Part shown: piece after piece, positions 1-6,745 of the stretch
Numbering within the stretch: the stretch's first letter is position 1
Layout of the letters: every line of letters starts with the position of its first letter
Source: JBBRMW01 sp965246845
Lineage (GTDB): Bacteria; Chloroflexota; Anaerolineae; Aggregatilineales; UBA2796
Assembly (NCBI GenBank): GCA_965246845.1
Contig: CBDFFR010000003.1
Location: forward strand, 248,001 to 312,000
Reading direction: 5' to 3'
Length of the DNA: 64,000 bases
The notes under the pieces: generated by a model
The model's database searches: none
Told to the model about the DNA's origin: nothing
Seen by the model: only the letters and a program-made list of their open reading frames with translations
Made by a program: the position numbers and the translations under genes

Positions 1-1183
1 GCGAGCCGGGCATCCGCGCGCTCTTGGCGAGCGTGCGCGCAGGGGCGAGGTTCGGGTCCGTCGGCCAGGGCGCATCGTTCTTTTCCAGCGCATTGAAGGC
101 GGGCAGGTTGTAGCCGTTGCCGGATTTCGTCCATGCCGCCTGAAAGTCAGTCGTATAGAAGCTGTCGCGCAGGAAAGCACGCGCGGCGGGGATGTTTGCG
201 GAATAGGACGGGATGCCCCAGTAATCCATGCTCATATACTGGAATGCGCCCGCCGGACCCTTGAGCGCCCCGCCTAGCGAGGTCTTGCCGACCAGATCGG
301 GCGCGTTCTTGGCAAGCCCGGCGTAGACCGTGTTCGCGTTGTTGGTCGCGCTGACCTGCCCGGAGTTGTACGCCTGATTATTGCCCGTCTCGTTCCATGC
401 AAAGGCGTTCTCCGCGAGCGCATCCTTATAGAATGCCTGAAAGAATTCAAGACAGGCGAGCGTCTCCTTCGAGTCGAGCGCGAGCGTCTTGCCATCGGCC
501 TCGAATTCCTTCCCGCCATAGCTCCATAGCAGCGAATAGCAGTGCGTCGCGCCGTCCGTCACTGCGGGTCCGAGTGTGAATCCAATCGGGAAGCCCTTCG
601 CCTTGAGCGTCTTGCCGATCTGGTGCAATTCTTCCCATGTCTGCGGCCACTTGTCCGCGCCCGCTTCTTTGAAGAGGTCGGTCCGGTAGTGCCAGTATTG
701 GCCGAAGATCGCGATGGGAAGTGCCTTCCATTTACTATCTTGAACGCACACGCTCTTCGGTCCATCGAACCAGCCGCCGAGTTTGGTATCCAGTTCGGTC
801 GCGAGGTCGGTGATGTCGCTCATCACCGGACCATTAACGGCCACATCCATCGAGTACATTTCCACGAGGTCCGCGCCGCCCTTGATTTCGGCCATCGTTG
901 CCAGTTTTTCGGCCAGTTTGTCAAGCGCGATGGTATCCAGCGTAAGGTTGACCCCGGCAGCAGCCGCCCAATCTTCCATTGCTTTGCGGCGGGTGTCCTT
1001 CGACGCGACGATGGACGGTTCCAGCCAGAGTATTGTCAGGTTGGAACCCTTGACATCCTGCGCCCGCGCCGCGCGGGGCAAGCCGCCAAGCGACAGTGCG
1101 CCCGCCGCAGCGCCGCCAATCGCTGCCGTACGCAGGAACGAACGGCGGGACATCCGGGATTTGCGATCATCGAAAATCGACAT
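1..1183 (-). CDS. ABC transporter sugar-binding protein (3' end off window)
   Basis: Reading the minus strand from ATG at 1183 gives 394 open codons that run off the left edge, so the C-terminus is missing. Residues about 12-40 form a twin-arginine signal (SRRSFLRTAAIGGAAAGA, then an Ala-rich segment ending ARAQ), so export in folded form by Tat is likely. The mature part reads as a family 1 extracellular solute-binding protein of the MalE/UgpB type, with segments such as LTILWLEPS, HYRTDLFKEAG and WPQTWEELHQIGKTLKAKG. A GGAGG ribosome site lies 5 nt before the ATG. It diverges from the SDR-aldolase pair and shares its control region, which suggests uptake of the compound those enzymes degrade. 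No lipobox is seen. The substrate cannot be read from sequence. Confidence 0.88.
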   Translation of the reverse strand, partial: MSIFDDRKSRMSRRSFLRTAAIGGAAAGALSLGGLPRAARAQDVKGSNLTILWLEPSIVASKDTRRKAMEDWAAAAGVNLTLDTIALDKLAEKLATMAEIKGGADLVEMYSMDVAVNGPVMSDITDLATELDTKLGGWFDGPKSVCVQDSKWKALPIAIFGQYWHYRTDLFKEAGADKWPQTWEELHQIGKTLKAKGFPIGFTLGPAVTDGATHCYSLLWSYGGKEFEADGKTLALDSKETLACLEFFQAFYKDALAENAFAWNETGNNQAYNSGQVSATNNANTVYAGLAKNAPDLVGKTSLGGALKGPAGAFQYMSMDYWGIPSYSANIPAARAFLRDSFYTTDFQAAWTKSGNGYNLPAFNALEKNDAPWPTDPNLAPARTLAKSARMPGS

Positions 1184-1214
1184 TCAAGCCTCCAAAAACA
1201 AGAACCATCAAAAT

Positions 1215-1263
1215 TTGTAAACAATTTACAGGGACAGTATAATTCGTTTTCAAGTGTTGTCAA
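1215..1263. promoter_or_regulatory. Divergent overlapping promoters with central palindromic operator
   Basis: Minus strand: TTGACA (1263-1258), 16-nt spacer, TATACT (1241-1236), aimed at the binding-protein gene. Plus strand: TTGTAA (1215-1220), 17-nt spacer, TATAAT (1238-1243), aimed at the SDR-aldolase pair. Between them is the palindrome TGTAAA-CAA-TTTACA (1216-1230), lying in the plus-strand -35/spacer and at the minus-strand start point. A repressor there could close both promoters. The half-site style resembles LacI or GntR operators. No regulator gene adjoins it inside the window. Confidence 0.6.
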
Positions 1264-1296
1264 GCAGATTAAAAAATCTTTGGAAGGCTTACAACG

Positions 1297-2118
1297 GTGA
1301 CACATTCATTATTTGATCTGAGCGGGCGCGTGGCGCTGGTTTCCGGCGCGGCGCAGGGCATGGGGCGGGCAATGGCGCTCGCGTTCGCGGAAGCAGGCGC
1401 GGACCTGCTCATCACGGATTTGAACAAGGAAGGCGTCGAGGCGACCGCCGCGCAAATCGAAGGATTAGGGCGGCGCGCGATTCCGGTCGCGGGCGACATC
1501 ACCAACCTGGACCATATCCGCGCCATGTTCGCGCGGCTGGATCGCGAGTTCGGTAAAATCGATATTCTTGGCAACGTCGCGGGACCGGGCAAGCTGGCAA
1601 AGCCGGAAGACATCTCGCTCGATCTGATGGCGAGCGTGATTCACGGGTTGGTCATCGCGCGCTTTTGCTGCTGTCAGGAGGCAGGGCGGCGAATGTTGAA
1701 CGCGGGCAAGGGCAGCATCATCAGCATCAGTTCGATTGGCGGCGTGACAGCACTCGGTCGCGGCAATTTCGCGTATAGTATCGGTATGGGTGGCGTGGCG
1801 CAGATGACGCGCGAACTGGCCGCCGAATGGAGCGGGCGCGGCGTGCGCGTGAACGCGATCCTCCCCGCGCAGGTCGTCAACCCCGGCTTGCAGGAGCGGA
1901 TGCAGGCCGATCCGCTGCTTGAAGCGCAGTTTTTGAAAGGCATTCCGGCGGGGCGACTGGGGCAGCCGGAAGACATCAAAGGGCTGGCGATATTTCTGGC
2001 GTCGGATGCCTCGCTCTGGATTACGGGCGCGCTGATCCCGATGGATGGCGGCAATCTGGCAATGAACGCGGGTGGCACGGTCGGACCCCGCGCACAACAA
2101 AGGAACCCTTCACAATGA
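1297..2118 (+). CDS. SDR family oxidoreductase lacking the YxxxK lysine
   Basis: A 273-residue short-chain dehydrogenase/reductase fold. The dinucleotide motif VSGAAQGMGRA is at residues 15-25, the adenine-side NVAG at 93-96, and the C-terminal PxDGG-type end is present (IPMDGGN). The catalytic block is abnormal: Ser-146 and Tyr-160 are present, but the position of the SDR lysine is Met-164 (AYSIGMGGV), and the usual helix asparagine (VNxxG) reads VIHG. It may therefore bind NAD(P) but work poorly, work differently, or be non-catalytic. The start is GTG, preceded by GGAAGG. The stop overlaps the next start by 4 nt (ATGA), so it is translationally coupled to an HpcH/HpaI-type aldolase, probably in sugar-acid or aromatic-acid catabolism. 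Confidence 0.88.
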   Translation: MTHSLFDLSGRVALVSGAAQGMGRAMALAFAEAGADLLITDLNKEGVEATAAQIEGLGRRAIPVAGDITNLDHIRAMFARLDREFGKIDILGNVAGPGKLAKPEDISLDLMASVIHGLVIARFCCCQEAGRRMLNAGKGSIISISSIGGVTALGRGNFAYSIGMGGVAQMTRELAAEWSGRGVRVNAILPAQVVNPGLQERMQADPLLEAQFLKGIPAGRLGQPEDIKGLAIFLASDASLWITGALIPMDGGNLAMNAGGTVGPRAQQRNPSQ

Positions 2119-2864
2119 CACAAAACCCTGCAAAGGCGCAGATGCTGCGCGGTGAAGCCGCGATTGGCGCGAGCGTCGGACTTGGCTCCCCCTATGCCGC
2201 CGAAATTCTATCGCGATCCGGCTTCGATTTCGTGCTGGTCGATCTTCAACACGGCGCGTGGGATGACAACCTCGCCGCGCTCGCCTTTCGGAGCATCGCG
2301 CTTGGCGCTGCTGTGCCGATGGCGCGCGTGACGGGCAACGATTTCTACGCCATCGGGCGGTTGCTCGACCGGGGCGCACTAGGCATCGTCGTCCCGATGG
2401 TGAACACCGCGCAAGAGGCGCAGGATGCCGCTTTCGCGGTTCGCTATCCACCGCGCGGCGGGCGTTCATGGTCGCCCATGCTCGCTATGTTTCACGGGAC
2501 GGATTACGCGCAGCGGATCGATGACGAGGTGTTCCTCGCAATACAAATCGAGACCGTGCAAGCGGTTGAAAACGCCGAGGCGATCCTCAATACCGAAGGT
2601 GTAGATGGGTTATGGCTTGGTCCCAACGATCTTGCGCGTTCGATGGGCGTGCCGTTTGGGTCACCAGAGCACGAGCAGATGATTTTGCATGTGCGCGACG
2701 TGTGCAACGCAGCGGGCAAGATCCCTGGCATCGCCGCCGATAATGATCTGCACTACTGGATGGATCACGGTTTTCGGTTCGTCACAGCGACCAGCGACGC
2801 GGCACTCATCAGCGACAACGCGCCGCGTTTCGTTGCAGGGCGCAAAGCCACAAACAAATCATGA
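2115..2864 (+). CDS. HpcH/HpaI family aldolase
   Basis: At 249 residues it matches the class II pyruvate-type aldolases that cleave 2-keto-3-deoxy acids (2,4-dihydroxyhept-2-ene-1,7-dioate aldolase/RhmA group). Visible landmarks are FDFVLVDLQHG with His-46, MARV with Arg-71, the metal-ligand segment IQIET with Glu-146, and GPNDLARSMG with Asp-172. The N-terminal half carries the TIM-barrel phosphate/carboxylate loop GALGIVVPMVNT. It overlaps the upstream SDR by 4 nt. With the divergent sugar-binding protein it makes a plausible import-and-cleave module for an acidic sugar, but the exact substrate is unknown. The gene ends exactly where the mobile-element scar begins. Confidence 0.9.
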   Translation: MTQNPAKAQMLRGEAAIGASVGLGSPYAAEILSRSGFDFVLVDLQHGAWDDNLAALAFRSIALGAAVPMARVTGNDFYAIGRLLDRGALGIVVPMVNTAQEAQDAAFAVRYPPRGGRSWSPMLAMFHGTDYAQRIDDEVFLAIQIETVQAVENAEAILNTEGVDGLWLGPNDLARSMGVPFGSPEHEQMILHVRDVCNAAGKIPGIAADNDLHYWMDHGFRFVTATSDAALISDNAPRFVAGRKATNKS

Positions 2865-3204
2865 TTAGATGAGGGCGTTCAAATATCCAAGTGGCTGTAC
2901 GAAGGATTTGTGACTCTCCAGGCACACCTGGTAAGTGCGGGTGGGACGTACCTGTTAGCAGTCGATGAAGTGGTGGTCACTAAAGCAGACAAAATGACGC
3001 ACGGGGTGGAGCGGTTCTGTTCGAGCATTGCGGGACGAGCGATTGGGGGATTATCATATGTGGCGGAAATGCTGGTGGATGTCGAGCAACGGCGGTCGTA
3101 CCCAGTAGAGGTTGAACCGAGACAGCCCACGCCGAGCGCAATCAAACCAGCGAGTGCCTCAGTTGAATGCGGATCTCGCTTTGCTTCACAGAGACTGTCA
3201 AGAA
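2865..3204 (+). pseudogene. Decayed DDE transposase fragment (IS4/IS701-like)
   Basis: Open translation directly after the aldolase stop, lacking a proper N-terminus, reads KWLYEGFVTLQAHL, then YLLAVDEVVVTKADK, THGVERFCSS and QRRSYPVEVE. This pattern (first catalytic Asp in a DEVVV strand, then THGxxRFxSS and RRSYPV) is typical of IS4/IS701-like DDE transposases. Only about 85 recognisable residues (roughly to 3127) survive out of several hundred expected. The C-terminal part is absent and the ISL3 element begins shortly after. I call it a remnant of an older insertion. Confidence 0.65.
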
Positions 3205-3245
3205 TGGCTCTCCCTCAACTTTGGTGCAGGGAACTGGGTCAGGCA
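3205..3245 (+). repeat. ISL3 left terminal inverted repeat
   Basis: 41 bp identical to the reverse complement of 4947-4987, beginning TGGCTCTCCCTCAACTTTGG. The first base may be flank, giving a 40-bp repeat from 3206. Confidence 0.9.
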
Positions 3246-4986
3246 GGAAACAGTAAAATGGGGCTTGCTCCAAAACTAAGTTCCCCATGTAGAAGACCTG
3301 TACAAAAACGTGAATTGTATACCATTTGAATTGCCTGGATTTCGAATTCGTGCTGTCGAAACTCAAGAGCAACAGTTAACGATTGTAGCAGAGGCTCAAA
3401 GTGCGGGAAGCCGTTGTCCAGGTTGCCAGGAAGTCTCAATCCATGTGCATAGTCATTACCAGCGCCAGCCACTGGATTTGCCGAGCAGTGGGAAAAGCAT
3501 CCGATTGGTGCTGAGAGTACGGCGTTTTCGCTGCGTAAACGGCGGCTGTCCGGTGAAAGTCTTTTGTGAGCGGATACCGGCGCTAGTCGCGCCCAGCGCT
3601 CAACGAACGGTGCGCCTAACTGATACCTTGACTGGTCTTGGATGCGCATTAGGCGGAGAGGCAGGAACTCGCCAAAGTAAGCGGCAGGGGATGGCCGCCT
3701 CAGCGAGTACGTTGTTGCGTTATATCCGACGTTGTCCCATTCCGGTTCAGCCTACGCCGCGCGTGCTGGGGGTTGATGATTTTGCGTTACGTCGAGGACA
3801 TCGCTACGGCACGCTCCTGGTGGATGGCGAAACGCATCGGCCCGTCGCGCTGTTGGCTGAGCGAACCGCCGAGGTGCTTGCTAACTGGCTTCAGTCGCAT
3901 CCGGGTGTAGAGGTGATTACGCGCGACCGTTCCACCGAGTACGCGCGCGGGGCAAGCCAAGGTGCGCCGTTGGCAATTCAAGTCGCAGACCGCTGGCATG
4001 TTTTGGGCAATTTCCGCGAAGCCTTCGAGCGTCTGTTAGACCGCTTGCGCCCGCAACTGGTCGCGTATACGTACAGTACCTCTGGTACACCGCCTATCAC
4101 TCTCAATGACCGCTCCCGTCGACGCGGAACCAAGGACCAGGTTCAGCAGCAAGCCAGCCGTGCGCGACGCGATGAGCGCTACACGCAGGTGAAAACCTTG
4201 CACGCGCGCGGTCTCAATATTCTCCAGATAGCGAACCGTCTCCATCTGAGCCGCCAAACGGTTCGCAAGTATATTGCCAGCGATAGTTTCCCTGACATTC
4301 AACGCTCCCAACGGCAGAAAAGCATCCTCGACCCCTTTGCTGCTTATTTGCAAGCGCGTTGGGATGAAGGTTGTCACGATAGTCGGCAATTGTGGCGCGA
4401 GATAGTTGAACGCGGCTATCCGGGTTCCATCCGCATGGTGTGGTTGTGGGTCGCCTTGCGTCGCGAACCAGAACCAAAGGGACGCCCATCGGCTCGTCAA
4501 GTCCAACCTTTTCGACCGCTCGGCTCCCAGCCAAGCGTCGCGCAGGCTACGTCTACGCTGCCTGCTTCTCGACATCTGGTCTGGTTTTTCATTCATCCCC
4601 CGACCCAACTCACTCAGGAGCAACTCCACTTGCGTCATTTCTTGCGACAAATCCCTGATGTCGAACGCGCTTTTGCCTTGACCCAACGCTTCTTCAGCTT
4701 GGTGCGTCAGCAGCAACCCGCCCTTCTTCAACCCTGGATTGACGATTGTCAAGCCAGCGGTCTGCCTGAACTGACCCGTTTTGCTGCTGGACTTCAGCGC
4801 GAATTCCCTGTTATTTATGCTGCCCTGGAGCTTCCCTACAGCAATGGCCTTACTGAAGGTCATGTCAATCGGCTCAAGGTTCTCAAACGCCAGATGTATG
4901 GCAGAGCCAATTTTGACCTCCTGCGTCGCCGTGTACTCCTCGCCATTGCCTGACCCAGTTCCCTGCACCAAAGTTGAGGGAGAGCC
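3206..4986 (+). mobile_element. Complete ISL3-family insertion sequence
   Basis: A 1781-bp element bounded by perfect 40-bp inverted repeats starting GGCTCTCCCTC. It carries one intact transposase gene, so it looks recent. ISL3 elements usually make 8-bp target duplications, but the flanks TCAAGAAT (left) and AACTTATT (right) do not match, so one side may have been deleted or rearranged after insertion. It sits between a decayed transposase and a gene-less stretch leading to the 3' end of a tRNA-Val. Confidence 0.9.
3310..4953 (+). CDS. ISL3 family transposase
   Basis: 547 residues, full length for the family. The N-terminal zinc-ribbon has SRCPGC and CVNGGCPVKVF cysteine pairs, and an HTH region lies mid-protein (LNILQIANRLHLSRQTVRKYI). 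The DDE triad is visible: Asp-156/157 in VLGVDDFALRRG, Asp-206 in VITRDRS, and Glu-516 in SNGLTEGHVNRLK. The start taken is GTG at 3310. The stop lies inside the right inverted repeat, usual for compact IS elements. No frameshift is seen, so it is probably active. GC content is lower than in the flanking genes, consistent with transfer. Confidence 0.92.
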   Translation: MNCIPFELPGFRIRAVETQEQQLTIVAEAQSAGSRCPGCQEVSIHVHSHYQRQPLDLPSSGKSIRLVLRVRRFRCVNGGCPVKVFCERIPALVAPSAQRTVRLTDTLTGLGCALGGEAGTRQSKRQGMAASASTLLRYIRRCPIPVQPTPRVLGVDDFALRRGHRYGTLLVDGETHRPVALLAERTAEVLANWLQSHPGVEVITRDRSTEYARGASQGAPLAIQVADRWHVLGNFREAFERLLDRLRPQLVAYTYSTSGTPPITLNDRSRRRGTKDQVQQQASRARRDERYTQVKTLHARGLNILQIANRLHLSRQTVRKYIASDSFPDIQRSQRQKSILDPFAAYLQARWDEGCHDSRQLWREIVERGYPGSIRMVWLWVALRREPEPKGRPSARQVQPFRPLGSQPSVAQATSTLPASRHLVWFFIHPPTQLTQEQLHLRHFLRQIPDVERAFALTQRFFSLVRQQQPALLQPWIDDCQASGLPELTRFAAGLQREFPVIYAALELPYSNGLTEGHVNRLKVLKRQMYGRANFDLLRRRVLLAIA

Positions 4987-4987
4987 A
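4947..4987 (-). repeat. ISL3 right terminal inverted repeat
   Basis: Reverse complement of the left repeat over 41 bp with no mismatch. It includes the transposase stop codon. Confidence 0.9.
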
Positions 4988-4989
4988 AC

Positions 4990-5299
4990 TTATTTTACAG
5001 TCTCTAGCTGTTGGCAAGAAACTCTCGTAAACATCCCCTATGCACGTATCCAATCAGCTTTCGTGCATCTCGGCGGGTTAGAACCAAGAGACTGGGTTTA
5101 AAGCAGTGTAGCCTTGACCATATCACTCCTCTGGTCTCACATCGCAGTCTGTCTGTCTGATTTTCCAGACCCAACGCTTTCCTGATATGCTATGTTCCCT
5201 TGCAGGGTTTCCCCCTCCGGTAAATCAGGTGACCATACGGGTTCTCACTACCCGTAACCTCTTGCGAGGCATTACATGAATACGCCTTTACGGACGCAC
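4990..5299 (-). other. Candidate 5' fragment of a group II intron
   Basis: Read on the minus strand, the sequence from 5299 opens GTGCGTCCG, which fits the GUGYG start of bacterial group II introns. It continues with short paired blocks such as GCCTCGCAAGAGGTTACGGG and GGAGGGGGAAACCC. No domain V hairpin and no reverse transcriptase reading frame is present before the ISL3 element cuts in at 4986. The fragment immediately follows a ParA-like P-loop. The identification rests on appearance only; it may simply be decayed DNA. Confidence 0.35.
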
Positions 5300-5343
5300 G
5301 CCGACGCCCCCTTGTGATTGGTAAAAACGAATATCCGAGTCAT
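5299..5343 (-). pseudogene. Broken start of a ParA/MinD-like ATPase gene
   Basis: The minus strand has GGAGG 8 nt before an ATG at 5343, then MTRIFVFTNHKG. This is the beta-strand and P-loop lead-in of ParA/Soj ATPases, normally NHKGGVGKTT. Restoring one missing G in the G-run at 5307-5311 would give NHKGGVG. After that the sequence departs at GTGCG (5299). Only the first 15 codons survive. A ParA gene beside IS debris and a tRNA points to a lost plasmid-like or integrative element. Confidence 0.5.
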
Positions 5344-5706
5344 TAGCCTATCCTCCAGTGAACCTCACGGTTTCGCTGCGGTGGCAAGTCCTCAGTTGAA
5401 GCGTGCTAAATTTCAACGTAGAAGCCTTGCTGCCAGAACCAGCGGGTCTTTATGCGGGCGAAAGAGCCGTAAACTCTTTTGCTCATCGTCAGAACATCTA
5501 GCGACAGGTCAAGACGTGTTCTAAATCGGGGCGTTGAGGATACACTATCTGAAGCAAGAACTGAGGAAGACTTTCAATGAGATCGTTACCAGCCTGAGTT
5601 GGTTCACTTCCGATATGCTTGGGGGCAACAAAAAAGTTCGTACCGGGGCAAGCACGTAGCGGCGCACCAGCCGGAGCGGAGCATTGGACTGTGATAGCGG
5701 ATAAGG
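5300..5706. other. Gene-poor scar between ISL3 and tRNA-Val
   Basis: Apart from the ParA-like start at the left edge, I find no gene with a ribosome site and a family signature. A minus-strand open stretch (about 5690-5520) including KHIGSEPTQAGNDLIESL could be coding debris, but it has no recognisable family. The tRNA 3' end faces this region, as expected of an integration site. I found no repeat of the tRNA 3' end on the far side. Confidence 0.5.
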
Positions 5707-5782
5707 TGGTGGACGTTGAGGGACTCGAACCCCCAACCCTTTCGGTGTAAACGAAATGCTCTGCCAATTGAGCTAAACGTCC
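5707..5782 (-). tRNA. tRNA-Val (anticodon TAC)
   Basis: Reading the minus strand from 5782: acceptor GGACGTT pairs with AACGTCC, the D-arm is GCTC...GAGC, and the anticodon stem TTTCG/CGAAA holds loop TTTACAC, giving anticodon TAC for valine GUA codons. The T-arm is GGGGG-TTCGAGT-CCCTC. The discriminator A (5710) is followed by an encoded CCA (5709-5707). Confidence 0.95.
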
Positions 5783-5792
5783 GCTGAAGGTG

Positions 5793-5822
5793 ATTATACG
5801 GGCGCGACTACGTACTCGTCAA
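5793..5822 (-). promoter_or_regulatory. Promoter of tRNA-Val(TAC)
   Basis: Minus strand TTGACG (5822-5817), 18-nt spacer, perfect TATAAT (5798-5793), ending 10 nt before the mature tRNA 5' end. Confidence 0.7.
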
Positions 5823-5856
5823 GACGACGATTTGTAATATGCCAATAGCTGAATGT

Positions 5857-6234
5857 TTATTCTTCCAGCTTCAAAATATCCTTGACCTTTGCGGATAGGT
5901 CATGATGCAAAATTGGCTTGTTGAGGAAATCCGTCGCGCCTGCACGCATCGCGCGTGTGACGGTATCCGCATCCCCGGAAGCAGATAGCACAATAATCGG
6001 AAGCTGCGCAGCGGGGAATTTTCCACGTACTGTCCGGGTGAATGTAATCCCGTCCATTTCCGGCATATTCACGTCGAGCAGGATCAAATCCGGGAGCGGT
6101 CCCGCTTCGATTAAGGCCAGCGCATCCTTGCCATTTTTCGCCGTGACGACCTCGAACCCACCGCGATCCAAAAACGCCTTGATCAGGACCCGCGCCCCCA
6201 TCTCATCATCGACTATCAGAATTTTCTTCGACAT
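5857..6234 (-). CDS. Stand-alone response-regulator receiver (CheY-like)
   Basis: 125 residues consisting only of a receiver domain: acidic pair in ILIVDDE, phospho-acceptor Asp-54 in LLDVNMP, the Ser of VLSAS, and the conserved lysine in FLNKP. There is no output domain, so it must act through protein contacts or as a phosphate sink. The start is taken at ATG 6234; an in-frame GTG at 6240 is possible. It lies 7 nt downstream of a second, closely similar receiver gene, which suggests tandem duplication and co-transcription. No histidine kinase adjoins them. Confidence 0.9.
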   Translation of the reverse strand: MSKKILIVDDEMGARVLIKAFLDRGGFEVVTAKNGKDALALIEAGPLPDLILLDVNMPEMDGITFTRTVRGKFPAAQLPIIVLSASGDADTVTRAMRAGATDFLNKPILHHDLSAKVKDILKLEE

Positions 6235-6241
6235 GACCACC

Positions 6242-6625
6242 TTATTCTACTGTGCTGTTCATCTTGAGGAGCGTGCGTACTTTGGCGACGAGATCGTGGT
6301 TGAGGATCGGCTTCGGCAGGTAATCGGTCGCGCCTGCGTCCATCCCGCGCATCACCGATTCGGCGTCTCCGCGCGCGGAGAGGATAAGGATCGGCGTACT
6401 CTGTGTGGGCGTCCGCTTGCGCAGCGCGCGACAGAGCTGGATGCCATCCATACCTGGCATCATCACGTCGAGGATGATCATATCGGGCGTGCCTTCCTTT
6501 TCGAGGAGCGACAGCGCTTCGTTCGCGTCTTTGGCCTTCGAGACCTTGAAGCCGCCTTTATCCAGCATAATCCCGATGACGGTCCGTGCGCCTACTTCGT
6601 CATCGACGATCAGGATACGCCGCAT
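6242..6625 (-). CDS. Stand-alone response-regulator receiver (CheY-like)
   Basis: 127 residues, a receiver domain with nothing after it: RRILIVDDE at the N-terminus, phospho-acceptor Asp-53 in ILDVMMP, LILSARGDAES, and YLPKP with the conserved lysine. The ATG at 6625 is chosen because GGGAGGG lies 8 nt upstream. It shares the pattern (GAR...GGF, AGATD, KPIL, HDL) with the following receiver gene, so the two are paralogues. Single-domain receivers often relay phosphate between hybrid kinases or control motors; no partner is visible here. Confidence 0.9.
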   Translation of the reverse strand: MRRILIVDDEVGARTVIGIMLDKGGFKVSKAKDANEALSLLEKEGTPDMIILDVMMPGMDGIQLCRALRKRTPTQSTPILILSARGDAESVMRGMDAGATDYLPKPILNHDLVAKVRTLLKMNSTVE

Positions 6626-6745
6626 TGTAGAGTCCCTCCCAGGCAAGCCGATGAACGTGATGCGTTTTCTATGACAGATGTTACCGGATTCGGGTCAGCG
6701 CTGATAGGGAGTGTGGCGTAACAATTTCGTATAAATACACGGATT

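Noticed and set aside
542..1300. Plus-strand 252-codon open frame
   Set aside because: Opposite strand of the Tat-exported sugar-binding protein gene, which has signal peptide, family motifs and ribosome site.
4036..4971. Minus-strand 311-codon open frame inside the ISL3 element
   Set aside because: It is a shadow of the transposase gene with no family signature or ribosome site.
3198..4994. 8-bp target duplication of the ISL3 element
   Set aside because: TCAAGAAT and AACTTATT do not match in either orientation.
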